Origin: Bradyrhizobium erythrophlei
Lineage (GTDB): Bacteria > Pseudomonadota > Alphaproteobacteria > Rhizobiales > Xanthobacteraceae
NCBI RefSeq assembly: GCF_900142985.1
Contig: NZ_LT670849.1
Coordinates: forward strand, 4,480,501 to 4,544,500
Reading direction: 5' to 3'
DNA: 64,000 bases
Shown: one piece after another, positions 33,154-41,111 of the stretch
How positions within the stretch are numbered: position 1 is the stretch's first letter
How the letters are laid out: every line of letters starts with the position of its first letter
Made by a program: the position numbers and the translations under genes
The notes under the pieces: model-generated
The model's input: only the letters and a program-made list of their open reading frames with translations
Databases searched by the model: none
Told to the model about the DNA's origin: nothing

Positions 33154-34041
33154 TCAGTGGAATTGATAGTTCAGCCCGACACGCGCGATGTTGCCGTTGA
33201 AGCGCGTCGAGGTCTGCACGTTGTTGACGAAGTAATTCGGAACCGCAAAGCCGTTCAGCGGATCCGCCACCTGACTGCTCGAAGTCGCACGACCAAGGTC
33301 ATAGTAGAGATATTCGACCTTGACCGACCATTGCCGTGTCCACATCCACTCCAGACCGCCGCCCGCTGTCCAACCGGCGCTCGTCTGCGAGAGGCTCGAG
33401 CCGGTGCTGAGATTGTTGCAAACGACCAGCGCGCAATTAAAACCAGTGACGAGATTCGATGTCGCGTTGGTGGATGTCCTCACCCCACCATAAGCGAGAC
33501 CGCCGGTGCCATAGACAAGCAAGCCCGGAGTGGCCAGCCAACCCAGCCGCCCGCGCACGGTGCCGAGATAATCGATCGCTTTGGTGGCCGACAGGTTTGA
33601 ACTCACAGTGCCCGAGCCGTCGGCCAAGGCAACGGTTGCATTGCTGGCGCCGCTGGCCCTGGAGGACGCGACGCCCTGAATGTCAGCCTCGAAGCCCGCG
33701 ACCCAGTTATTGAATTGCCGATTATATCCAAATTGACCGCCGCCGATGAAGCCGCTGGCCTTGCCGGAGAACACGCCCGATGTGCCCTGAGCCGCTGCCG
33801 CTGCAGTCTCCGCGCCACCTCCGCAGATGCCGACGGGACAGAATTGGAGCGTGGTCGTGTTCACATTGATCGGGTCATCGCTCCATGTTCCGCCCACGTT
33901 GAAGCCGCCATACCACCCGGTCCAGCTATAGACCGGCGCGGGCGCAGGCGGCGGAGCCTTGACCGCCATGTCAGCCGCAAGCGCGGGCGTTCCGATCAGT
34001 GCGAGCGTGGCAATTGAGGAAATGAGCAGCCGCTTCTTCAT
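33154..34041 (-). CDS. Omp25-like outer-membrane beta-barrel protein
   Basis: A 295-residue protein from the ATG at 34041 (the frame opens at 34074). The signal peptide is residues 1-23 ('GTPALAAD'), then a Pro-rich hinge and a barrel: 'GWYGGFNVGGTWSDD', 'FGYNRQFNNWVAGFEADIQG', 'WTAGGGLEWMWTRQWSVKVE', with the C-terminal strand ending 'GLNYQFH'. Four Cys occur in surface-loop positions, again unusual for this class. Structural or channel role in the outer membrane. It is paralogous to 26103-26921. Confidence 0.87.
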   Translation of the reverse strand: MKKRLLISSIATLALIGTPALAADMAVKAPPPAPAPVYSWTGWYGGFNVGGTWSDDPINVNTTTLQFCPVGICGGGAETAAAAAQGTSGVFSGKASGFIGGGQFGYNRQFNNWVAGFEADIQGVASSRASGASNATVALADGSGTVSSNLSATKAIDYLGTVRGRLGWLATPGLLVYGTGGLAYGGVRTSTNATSNLVTGFNCALVVCNNLSTGSSLSQTSAGWTAGGGLEWMWTRQWSVKVEYLYYDLGRATSSSQVADPLNGFAVPNYFVNNVQTSTRFNGNIARVGLNYQFH

Positions 34042-34139
34042 GGCAGCCCTCGAAGTATGCCGGAAATCTACCATCGGGGCTGCCGAGGGGCTGTGACGGT
34101 TTTAGCACAGTGAAGCGAAAGATCGCCGGCGAAAGCCGG

Positions 34140-34535
34140 CTAACAGCCCCGGCAGATTCCGGTGAACGAGCTGACCTCGCGGGGGGCGGGCCGGCGATGG
34201 CGTGTCTTGCCTTTCGGCTCGACGGCATACGCGTCGATCGTGCGCTGCGAGGCATATGGGTAATAAGTCGGCGCAGCCGCGCGAGACGGCGCGATAGGCG
34301 CCTGGGGGACGGTGATCGTCGGGTTGTTGGCGCGGAGCGGCGGCACGCTCGCGGCGTTGCCGAAGCCGCTCAGATCGGTCGGCGACCTGGGATTGGCGGG
34401 CCCATACGGGATGCCGTTGATCGGCGTCATGCCGGCGCCGGCTGTGCCGGCAGGTGGCGTGAGCTGCGCCAAGGCTTCGCCTGCGAAGCAGACGCCAATC
34501 AGCACCGCTACAACCAGCGAAATGATGCGCGACAT
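34140..34535 (-). CDS. Exported Pro-rich hypothetical protein
   Basis: A 131-residue protein with a signal peptide (residues 1-23, ending 'GEALAQ'). The mature region is Pro/Ala/Thr-rich ('PPAGTAGAGMTPINGIPYGP') with little predicted structure and a basic C-terminus. Possible role as a flexible periplasmic or surface linker. An EcfG-like promoter is placed at 34575-34599. It may be a stress protein. Confidence 0.65.
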   Translation of the reverse strand: MSRIISLVVAVLIGVCFAGEALAQLTPPAGTAGAGMTPINGIPYGPANPRSPTDLSGFGNAASVPPLRANNPTITVPQAPIAPSRAAAPTYYPYASQRTIDAYAVEPKGKTRHRRPAPREVSSFTGICRGC

Positions 34536-34574
34536 GTGGCTCTCCGGACCGGCACTTTCAACACGAATATAGGC

Positions 34575-34599
34575 AACACAAATATAGGACGCCTGTTCC
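34575..34599 (-). promoter_or_regulatory. Possible sigma-EcfG-type promoter (imperfect)
   Basis: On the minus strand GGAAC (34599-34595), 16 bases, then TGTT; one base off CGTT. It ends about 40 bases before the start at 34535. Confidence 0.4.
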
Positions 34600-34649
34600 C
34601 GTCATCACAGCCGTCATCATGCGATTTTGAAATGCCAGGGTGAGAGCCG

Positions 34650-35252
34650 CTACTGCCTGATCGTGTCGGTGATGCGGGCGCCGCCGTAGGGAAAGGCTGA
34701 TGTCGCGTCCCAGACACCGGATGCCAAGCACGTGCGGAAAACGCGGCTGCAAACCCCTTCCGATCCCGTTGGCCCATATACGCGACGATACGATATGCAG
34801 CGTCCGAGTTGATTGGTGCATGTGCGTGAGCCGGCGCCGACATGGACGTGGTTCTTCGCGAGCGCTTGTTCGCACTCCTGAACCTGGCTCATGATGGATT
34901 GCATGACGGCTGGCGCCGGCAGGGTTTTCAACCCGTCGCGCTCGCCCACATTGATCCGGGGATTGGCGCAGGCGCTTTGGTAGGCGCGATACGTGCTCAA
35001 AATAGCCCGCTGCCTTCGCAGTCGCTCGCGAAAGATGGGTAGGGCCACCGGGCAAACTGCAAGGGTGACCTTCGCAGAAGCCGAAATGCCCGTAGCCCTT
35101 TCATAGGCGCGCAAATACCAATCGTCGTTCGATGTGGAGATGCGATTGTAATTCCGCGCCGCATCGCCGCAAGGAGTGGCGAGCGCAGTCGCCTGCGAAG
35201 CGAGACACAGGGCCGAGATCAACAGACCCCGGATCAGATAAGGCGCACGCAT
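34650..35252 (-). CDS. Exported cysteine-containing hypothetical protein
   Basis: A 200-residue protein (ATG 35252, GGTGAAAG upstream) with a signal peptide (residues 1-25, 'QATALA'). The mature part has eight Cys, one group near the C-terminus ('CTNQLGRCISYRRVYG', then 'CSRVFRTCLASG'). Probably disulfide-bonded in the periplasm. Not recognised by family. Confidence 0.6.
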   Translation of the reverse strand: MRAPYLIRGLLISALCLASQATALATPCGDAARNYNRISTSNDDWYLRAYERATGISASAKVTLAVCPVALPIFRERLRRQRAILSTYRAYQSACANPRINVGERDGLKTLPAPAVMQSIMSQVQECEQALAKNHVHVGAGSRTCTNQLGRCISYRRVYGPTGSEGVCSRVFRTCLASGVWDATSAFPYGGARITDTIRQ

Positions 35253-35496
35253 CGTTTCTTTCACCTCAAGCCGACATGCGCTTCGTAAGCAGCGCCGATC
35301 TCGGCGCCGCCGAAGCGAAAACGCTAGTTTACCGGAATGCGTGTAGTATTTCAGAACTTCTACCTGGATTGAAGGGCTCACGGCGGCGTGAAGGGAGCGG
35401 GATTCGCTGGGCGCATTAACCGATTTCATGCGCGGCGATTAAGGTTGCCGCGCGAATCGTGATTTGGGCCGGGGCATGGCTTGCTAAACTCGGGAG

Positions 35497-35748
35497 ATGG
35501 AAACGACCACAGGGCCCCCGAAAGAGACCAAGACGGCCGAAGAGTTGGCGTCGATGATCCTCGCCGACCTGCGTCAGGTCGAGGGCTGTCCGAAGAAGGG
35601 CGTCACGGTCATTGTTTACGGCATTCCGTGGAAAGCGCTCTTGATGTTCGGTGCGGCCGCCGGCCCCGTCCGCAACAAGGCCGAGCTTCAGCGATTTTTC
35701 GAGATCATCACCGAGCGTTTGCAGCGGCTCTACGAAGCGATCGTTTAG
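35497..35748 (+). CDS. Small conserved-type hypothetical protein
   Basis: An 83-residue soluble protein ('TAEELASMILADLRQVEGCP', then 'VTVIVYGIPWKALLMFG'). A purine-rich CGGGAG precedes the ATG. The pattern of a small alpha/beta domain with one Cys is seen; function unknown. No neighbour suggests a role. Confidence 0.65.
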   Translation: METTTGPPKETKTAEELASMILADLRQVEGCPKKGVTVIVYGIPWKALLMFGAAAGPVRNKAELQRFFEIITERLQRLYEAIV

Positions 35749-36034
35749 GCGGACGGTCGCGGCGTGTAAGCGCGCGAACCAGGCAGGATCGTGCCGCCGT
35801 CGGCGCAGATCAGCGAGAGGCGATCATCCTGGGCTTCGCCCCGCGCTACCGGCTTGCAAAAGAAACCCGCCATTTGCGACGGGCGCCAAGTTTAGGGAGA
35901 AGCCGCACAAGGGCGGCAATCACTACGTTAGGCTGATTCGCTCGCTCGACGGTGTGCTCCAATTCACACAACGGCAAGTAAAGCTCGGTTACAACCCCGA
36001 ACAGCCACCGGTTCCATCCAATCTCCTCGTCGGT

Positions 36035-36490
36035 TCAGCCGTAAGTGAAGTCCGGCTTGCTTTGCCCGACTTCGATAATATAGCCGTCCGGATCGCGAAT
36101 GTAGCAGCGCGTCTCGCCGTACTTGACCTTTGGCTCCGTGATAAATTCGGCTCCTCGGCTTCGCCATAGTTCATAGCAGGCTTGAATATCGGCAACGCGG
36201 ATATTCATGAAGCTGCTGACTGAATCGGGGTTGGCGGGGACGCTGAGCGTCACCGATGGCTTGTCGGGTGTCAGGCCGCCCCCGACGTTGACAATGAGCC
36301 ACGTGTTCGCGATCTGGATGTAGCCCGGCACGCCCTTGCTGTCGCCTCTGCTCAGAATGGTACTGCCGAAGACCGTTTCGTAAAATCGAAGCGATCGCTC
36401 GATGTCGGCAACGGTGAGAAAATGTGCGACGGTAATGCCGTCCTTCGGCGGCATCTGATAGCTTTTCTGCTCGACGTGTACCTGGTTCAT
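36035..36490 (-). CDS. VOC-superfamily protein (glyoxalase/dioxygenase-like)
   Basis: A 151-residue protein from the ATG at 36490, with the paired beta-alpha-beta-beta-beta fold of the vicinal-oxygen-chelate superfamily: 'AHFLTVADIERSLRFYETVFG', 'NIRVADIQACYELWRSRGAEF' and 'GETRCYIRDPDGYIIEVGQS'. The first His and the final Glu are metal-ligand candidates. Members include glyoxalase I, antibiotic-binding proteins and ring-cleavage dioxygenases; which it is cannot be said. Confidence 0.82.
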   Translation of the reverse strand: MNQVHVEQKSYQMPPKDGITVAHFLTVADIERSLRFYETVFGSTILSRGDSKGVPGYIQIANTWLIVNVGGGLTPDKPSVTLSVPANPDSVSSFMNIRVADIQACYELWRSRGAEFITEPKVKYGETRCYIRDPDGYIIEVGQSKPDFTYG

Positions 36491-36813
36491 GGGCGACTCC
36501 AATTCGGATGTGCAATGAACTGAGGGAGGCAGATGGGGACGTCGTCCCGCACTCACCAATGCGGGGGACGGCAGTTCCATCCCGGAGCGCAGCATATCAC
36601 CGTTACGATACGAATTTGGACTACTCGCGAAAATCAAAACTAGGCCACTCGGGGACGACGTAGGCCATGAGCTCCGGTCTGGATAGGTGAATTTGCGCCG
36701 ACGGAGCCGAAGCGTTCTTGGCCTGCCGCTTGGGATTGCAAGTGCGGGCATTGACGTCGCCGCGCTGACCGCCGATGCTAGTGGAGTGATTTGACGAGGC
36801 GGAGAAGTATGAC
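36491..36813. other. Intergenic region with a repeat end
   Basis: No gene is supported. A copy of the CTAGTGGAGTG(G)ATTTGA repeat end lies at 36778-36794, directly before the GGCGGAG of the tiny membrane gene. Confidence 0.5.
36778..36794 (-). repeat. Solo end of the CTAG/TGGAGTGATTTGA repeat
   Basis: CTAGTGGAGTGATTTGA matches the end at 1125-1143 with one base missing. Same family as at 7745, 24038 and 45137. Confidence 0.5.
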
Positions 36814-36987
36814 ATGGGGCTCATATCAGTTCTGATCGGTGTGCTGGTCATCGTGGTCGTCGGAGCCATCTGCTTTTGGGCTATCGACAAGTTTGCCGCT
36901 GACCGGCGATTATCACAGCTTCTGAAGTTGCTCGTTGTACTCATTTGCCTCGGCGCAATTTTGCAGCGAGTGCTTCCGCTGATTTAA
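36814..36987 (+). CDS. Small two-helix membrane protein
   Basis: A 57-residue protein with two hydrophobic stretches, 'ISVLIGVLVIVVVGAICFW' and 'LKLLVVLICLGAIL', separated by a charged loop ('IDKFAADRRLSQL'). A two-helix membrane hairpin is predicted. GGAG lies nine bases before the ATG. Such proteins are frequent in proteobacteria and phages; no specific role can be given. Confidence 0.7.
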   Translation: MGLISVLIGVLVIVVVGAICFWAIDKFAADRRLSQLLKLLVVLICLGAILQRVLPLI

Positions 36988-37129
36988 GTGTCGCGCGGGG
37001 TGTCGTGGTCGCTTGGCTTCGAAGATCTTGCAGGGCCGCCAGTTTCCGCGTTTGCACCGTCACGCTTTTGCTACCCCGCCAATTCGGGCGAGGTAGCGTA
37101 GCTTATCGGCTCAAGGGCTCTACAGGACG

Positions 37130-37372
37130 TTAGCTTCCCGGAGGATTCAGCACGGGGCCGTCGTTGCGCGGAGCCGAGGGGTTGAAGCGATCGAGTGCCG
37201 GCGGAGCGACACTGATTGACCCGACTTGATCATAGCTTCCCCGGTAGTCCGAAATATCGCGGCCGAAATACGCCTTGCTCCGGTTGTGGTGGTGCTCGGA
37301 CGCCGCCGCCGTTTCAACCGCCGATCCCGAGATCAGCAGCACGCCAAACATGACAAGAAATGTTCTTTGCAT
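37130..37372 (-). CDS. Small exported His-containing protein
   Basis: An 80-residue protein (ATG 37372, AGGAGACGACC upstream) with a signal peptide ('FLVMFGVLLISGSAV', cleavage after 'TAAAS') and a mature part beginning 'EHHHNRSKAYFGRDISDYRG', then Pro/Asn/Gly-rich sequence. Metal binding by the His cluster is possible but inferred. Function unknown. Confidence 0.65.
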   Translation of the reverse strand: MQRTFLVMFGVLLISGSAVETAAASEHHHNRSKAYFGRDISDYRGSYDQVGSISVAPPALDRFNPSAPRNDGPVLNPPGS

Positions 37373-37622
37373 GGTCGTCTCCTTAGACATCGTGGGTTAT
37401 TGCGCGTGTTGATGCGACCAGGCATCAATTCAGTCGAACGTAGGCTGCACGCCGAGGAGCCAGTGTCGGCTAGTTCACATCTCACGAGGTCTTGACGTAT
37501 GCGCGCTGACGGTCCGCGGTGACCTGTACGGATAGGAAGGCGGGCGCGCGGATCGCCTGCGTTGCCATGCGGCGGGAAACACGCGATGGTTTCGGACATG
37601 GTTCGACGAGGAGCTTCGATCG

Positions 37623-38042
37623 ATGTCTGATGAAGTGCGGATTGGCTTGCTGCGATTGAAGTTTCTGATCGACGACGCCGACAACGGCGGCAAGGTGGCG
37701 ATGTTCGAGATGACGGTGCCGGAGCAGGCGAAGGTGCCTGCCGCGCATTACCATCGCGACTTCGAGGAGATCTGGTATGGCCTCGGCGGCACGTTGACCG
37801 TCACGGTCGACGGGGTGGCGCACCGGTTGCAGTCGGGCGACGCCCTGTTCGTGCCGCGCGGCGCCGTGCACCGCTTCGACAATCTCGACACTGGCGATGC
37901 CCGCGCGCTCATCACCTTGACCCCGGCCGTCGCTGGTAAAAAGTATTTCGAGGAAATCGGAGCCGTCGTGAATGCGGGCGGACCGCCCGACATGGCGAAG
38001 GTCAAGGCCGTCATGGAGAAGTACGGCCTGATCGTGGCGTGA
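37623..38042 (+). CDS. Cupin-domain protein
   Basis: A 139-residue cytoplasmic protein with the two cupin motifs: 'HYHRDFEEIWYGLGGTLTV' (metal-binding His-x-His...Glu at about residues 41-50) and 'FVPRGAVHRFDN' (second His). AGGAG lies nine bases before the ATG. The single-domain cupin fold binds a metal; members include dioxygenases, isomerases and sensors. Substrate unknown. It is convergent with the lipocalin-like gene. Confidence 0.83.
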   Translation: MSDEVRIGLLRLKFLIDDADNGGKVAMFEMTVPEQAKVPAAHYHRDFEEIWYGLGGTLTVTVDGVAHRLQSGDALFVPRGAVHRFDNLDTGDARALITLTPAVAGKKYFEEIGAVVNAGGPPDMAKVKAVMEKYGLIVA

Positions 38043-38069
38043 GGTGAATGCTTACGGTCGAAGAACCCG

Positions 38070-38594
38070 TCAGAGCTTTTGCCAGATGAGCGTAATGACG
38101 ATCATCTTGCCATCGATTGGGCTTGCTTGCGGCCGCGTCGTGTAAATCACACGGTCGCCATCGACCGTCACATCCCTGACGAACGTGGTGCCGCAGCGAA
38201 TTTCGTCCGAGCAGATGTCGACGTGATGGGTCACGGTCTTGCCATCGAACTCGTAACTGCCCCCGTAGGCCAGCATGGTGCGGAAGAGCTGGGCACGCTG
38301 ATGGTCCGTCAGCTTCGCCGAACTCTCTGCCTTGGGCCTGTCGCCATAGGTAATCAGGACCAGCATGCGGCCATCCGCGCCATACATGATGGAGCCCTTC
38401 GCATTCTCGTCGGGCACGTCCTCGCCCGTATCGAGATGCCTCGTGGACGAGCTGATGAGCCGGTACGTGCCGGCCAGTTCGGTGCCTGCGGCAAGCGCGG
38501 GGCGCGCCGACATCAACGCCGCGGCCAGTGCCAGCATTGGCGCGCCGGCCACAGGCAGCAGGCCGAGAGCGATGATCCATTTCGCAAGTTGCAT
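38070..38594 (-). CDS. Exported lipocalin-like protein
   Basis: A 174-residue protein starting at 38594 (the frame extends to 38759 but the upstream part looks non-coding). The signal peptide is about residues 1-37 ('SARPALA'). The mature part is a lipocalin-5-type barrel: 'LAGTYRLISSSTRHLDTGED', 'SIMYGADGRMLVLITYGDRP', 'YEFDGKTVTHHVDICSDE'. Such barrels carry small hydrophobic ligands. Two Cys may form a disulfide. Ligand unknown. Confidence 0.78.
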   Translation of the reverse strand: MQLAKWIIALGLLPVAGAPMLALAAALMSARPALAAGTELAGTYRLISSSTRHLDTGEDVPDENAKGSIMYGADGRMLVLITYGDRPKAESSAKLTDHQRAQLFRTMLAYGGSYEFDGKTVTHHVDICSDEIRCGTTFVRDVTVDGDRVIYTTRPQASPIDGKMIVITLIWQKL

Positions 38595-38784
38595 GTTCGA
38601 TCCCGTAGGATTGCTAGATGGCGGATGGTTCTCGTGTCGAGAGCTGGAATCGTCGCATGTCCCGCGACGCGCCGACCGCTCAACGCACACCAAGCGCGCC
38701 CGCATTTGACGACTGGCGCAAAGGACGGACTCGTCTGCGAAGTCGAACTTCAGGTCCAAGCAGTCCGCTTCAATGTTGAGCTAT

Positions 38785-38877
38785 TCAATCGGCGTGGATT
38801 TTGTCGGCCTCAGGCTTTTTGTCCTTCGCGCCGAACATCGCGCCAAACATGATGATGGGTAGGTAAAAGAAAAGCAT
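38785..38877 (-). CDS. Tiny membrane protein (30 residues)
   Basis: A 30-codon gene with the hydrophobic start 'MLFFYLPIIMFGAMFG' followed by a charged tail ('AKDKKPEADKIHAD'). GGAGGAT at 38884-38890 is placed seven bases before the ATG, a very strong ribosome-binding site. An EcfG-like promoter lies at 38902-38927. It was missed by length cut-offs and is therefore worth listing. Function unknown. Confidence 0.65.
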   Translation of the reverse strand: MLFFYLPIIMFGAMFGAKDKKPEADKIHAD

Positions 38878-38901
38878 GGCAATATCCTCCATTGCCACGA
38901 C

Positions 38902-38927
38902 AACACGCGGTTATCCGCGCACGTTCC
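38902..38927 (-). promoter_or_regulatory. Possible sigma-EcfG-type promoter (imperfect)
   Basis: On the minus strand GGAAC, 17 bases and TGTT are found about 25 bases before the start at 38877. One base deviates from CGTT. Confidence 0.4.
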
Positions 38928-39061
38928 CAGGATAAATAGCCGAGTTTCTGGAACGCTTTCGTCCCCTATCGAGCTACCTTGTGCTTCTCGGCTGGCTTGT
39001 GGCGCTGCTCGGCGTTACCGAAGGCTTCGCGGATCGGCTCAACCCATGGCATTCGGCGATG

Positions 39062-39295
39062 TCAAGGCAACATGCCCGGCTCGACGAGCTTCATTCGAGG
39101 ATTGGATGCCAACCAATTTTTGATGCACGCTTCCCGCGTAGCCCCGGTCGCCACCACGCAGCGAACCTTCCGGCCTGCGCGTTGAGCAGTTACAATCTGA
39201 GAAATCCAGGGACGATCATCGGTCATTGGCCCTTCGACTGAAAAGGTGCCAGCGTTGTCGTCCCTCAAAATTAGAAAGAATGGTTTTTGAGCCAC
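39062..39295 (-). CDS. Small hypothetical protein
   Basis: A 77-residue soluble protein beginning at GTG 39295 (AAGGA nine bases ahead), 'FFLILRDDNAGTFSVEGPMT', then 'ISQIVTAQRAGRKVRCVVAT'. Mixed alpha/beta; a single helix with Arg/Lys suggests possible nucleic-acid contact, only a guess. The previous truncated SRAP gene lies upstream on the same strand. Confidence 0.55.
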   Translation of the reverse strand: MAQKPFFLILRDDNAGTFSVEGPMTDDRPWISQIVTAQRAGRKVRCVVATGATREACIKNWLASNPRMKLVEPGMLP

Positions 39296-39330
39296 CGGAG
39301 CCGGTCCTTGCGAAACTCACCACCAAGACA

Positions 39331-39468
39331 TTAGCAGGAAATCACCGGGGCCGGGTAGTCAGGAAAGACGCCGGGTATCGGTGCGAGATTGCCTACGTAG
39401 CGATTGACCACGCGGAAGAGCGCGATCATGGGGGCTTGGTTGGTGGTGGTGCTGTAGAGGTTGCACAC
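39331..39468 (-). pseudogene. N-terminal remnant of a SRAP (SOS-response peptidase, YedK/HMCES-like) gene
   Basis: The 45 codons from a GTG at 39468 read 'VCNLYSTTTNQAPMIALF' then 'VGNLAPIPGVFPDYPAPVIS' and end at a stop. This is the conserved N-terminus of the SRAP family, whose catalytic Cys is residue 2; the family normally has about 200-240 residues. The rest is absent downstream, so it is truncated. Intact SRAP proteins form a covalent bond with abasic sites in single-stranded DNA. Here the product, if made, would lack most of the active site. Confidence 0.65.
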
Positions 39469-39484
39469 CGGCGCGCGTCGTACG

Positions 39485-39970
39485 TTAATGCTTGTATTCC
39501 AGCCAGAACGGTTGAGATGGGTCTTGGGGAGTAGTGCTGGTCGGACCGTATCCGATCGCCTCAACGATTACCTCTTCATCGCCAGCGGAGCCATCCCAGT
39601 GCACTGCTTTGGCCGGGTGCAGCATGTAGCTCCCCGGCTTAAGAGCTACGGCGTGATCAGGATCGAATGTGTCGCCCGTTCCTGTGTACCACGTACCTTT
39701 GAGAACAGTGATGTGTCGGTCTTCGCCGTGCCAATGTGGCCGGTCCATCACATGAGGCGGGAATTTGACACGCGTCACGTAGATGCCGGGCTTGGTCGGG
39801 TCGCCCATAACAACGGCGAGTTGAGCGCCGTGACCGTTCGGGAAGTCTTTCCAGTTTACTTCGTCGGGTGTGATCCGGACGAAGCCCTTATCGTCCGTTG
39901 CGGCCAGCGCCGACAAACCAATAAGAGCGCACGCAAGCACGGGCATGAACCTTGGAAGCAGACCTGTCAT
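39485..39970 (-). CDS. Exported cupin-domain protein
   Basis: A 161-residue protein (ATG 39970, GGGAGGAAAACG upstream) with a signal peptide (residues 1-24, 'LSALAATD'). The cupin motif 'PHWHGEDRHITVLKGTWYTG' has the His-x-His...Glu/His metal ligands, and the second part is 'YMLHPAKAVHWDG'. Periplasmic single-domain cupins of this type often form part of small oxidative or sensing pathways; the substrate is unknown. Confidence 0.8.
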   Translation of the reverse strand: MTGLLPRFMPVLACALIGLSALAATDDKGFVRITPDEVNWKDFPNGHGAQLAVVMGDPTKPGIYVTRVKFPPHVMDRPHWHGEDRHITVLKGTWYTGTGDTFDPDHAVALKPGSYMLHPAKAVHWDGSAGDEEVIVEAIGYGPTSTTPQDPSQPFWLEYKH

Positions 39971-40129
39971 CGTTTTCCTCCCAAAAAATGGTCTCGCTAT
40001 TTGACCCACTCTCGAAGTCCGATCGCTCACTACTCTACCACACTGATGTCATCTCAGGCTGAAATCTCTGTGCTATTGCCGCTGCCGGTGATGTTGGGTC
40101 CGGCTGCATGCGCATCCGCAGAGCGATCA

Positions 40130-40207
40130 GGGCAAATCACCGGCACGATTCCGCCCGTCTCGCGCCCGAGAAGAAGGGGCGTATCGCGATCGTCGCGAAC
40201 GTTGGGC
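40130..40207 (+). repeat. Direct repeat, first copy (partner at 41103-41179)
   Basis: GGGCAAATCACCGGCACGATT and the following 57 bases recur at 41103-41179 with only a few differences. The two copies flank the DUF4239 gene in the same orientation. The second copy is the start of a longer element. Confidence 0.8.
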
Positions 40208-40221
40208 TCAGAGAGAGCACG

Positions 40222-40992
40222 CTAGCGCGGCAGCGCCACAAGTGCGTTGCGGAGCGGCTCGTCGGAAATCCTCATCAAGCCGGCGAACGGCTGGCTCAGT
40301 TCCAGGATCAGGAAGATTGCGGCGGACGCGGCCAAAGAGAAGATGCAGAGGATGGTGACCGTCCTCGCATTGCTTTCCGCAAACAGGCTGATGCTTGCGA
40401 AGATCAGCGCCAGCCAGCCCACCAGCACGATCAGGAAGGGAATCGGGATCGAGCCGGTGGTCGAGGTGAACAGCAGGAGGCGCGTCTTGCCGATCTCGAT
40501 CAGGGCATCCATCGCCCGCGACTGATAGAACCGCTGCGCGTCGGTTTTCGGAGCGAGTTTGAGAACCTCATCATAAATCGCCAGCGACTGCGCATCGGCA
40601 TGAAATGGCCTCTGGCTTGCGAATACCGGCTGGCCCTCGCTCCATATTCGAGCGGCCGCAATACCGACGTCGCTCCGCAGCAGCGCCCGGACGGCTTCCG
40701 CGTCCGGCCCAAACAGCACAAGCGTGTTGTCCAGCAGGATGACGTGGGCGATCAATTGCTTGATTTGGCTGCTTTCGGCCTCGTATCTGCCGTTGGCTGA
40801 TGCGATCAGAAGACCGAGCACGAGCGATGCAAGCGTGGCAATCAGCGCGGTGCCTTGCCGCACGACATCCTTGGTGTCGCCACTCAGATGGTGATCGGGC
40901 AGCTTGCGGCGCACGAAGATGCCGAGAAACGTGCCTCCGAAAATGCAGACGAAGGCTGCGAGCGACATCAATAGCGGCGTCATTGCGGTCAT
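40222..40992 (-). CDS. DUF4239 (bestrophin-like) membrane protein
   Basis: A 256-residue integral membrane protein with about four helices: residues 5-27 ('MSLAAFVCIFGGTFLG'), 45-65 ('LIATLASLVLGLLIAS'), 178-205 and 210-235. A cytoplasmic domain lies between helices two and three. It matches DUF4239, a family related to bestrophin-type channels by structure prediction; no function is established. The start may be 40992 or 40983. It is flanked by a direct 78-base repeat on both sides. Confidence 0.78.
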   Translation of the reverse strand: MTAMTPLLMSLAAFVCIFGGTFLGIFVRRKLPDHHLSGDTKDVVRQGTALIATLASLVLGLLIASANGRYEAESSQIKQLIAHVILLDNTLVLFGPDAEAVRALLRSDVGIAAARIWSEGQPVFASQRPFHADAQSLAIYDEVLKLAPKTDAQRFYQSRAMDALIEIGKTRLLLFTSTTGSIPIPFLIVLVGWLALIFASISLFAESNARTVTILCIFSLAASAAIFLILELSQPFAGLMRISDEPLRNALVALPR

Positions 40993-41054
40993 CCGCCGGG
41001 CTCCCTGACCTAACGCGATGTTTTTATTTGACAGGGATCAGACAGGCGATCCCT

Positions 41055-41111
41055 GATTTGCCCGTCGCGTTAATCCGCCGCAGGCGTTTCGCTTGTGACG
41101 ACGGGCAAATC
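41055..41111. repeat. Inverted repeat, perfect 13-bp stem
   Basis: GATTTGCCCGTCG at 41055-41067 is the exact complement of CGACGGGCAAATC at 41099-41111, with a 31-base loop. The 3' arm is the beginning of the dispersed repeat at 41103. Confidence 0.8.

Noticed and set aside
38981..39241. Plus-strand frame with a hydrophobic start
   Set aside because: It runs antisense to the gene at 39062-39295 and has no ribosome-binding site, though its first 25 codons look membrane-like.
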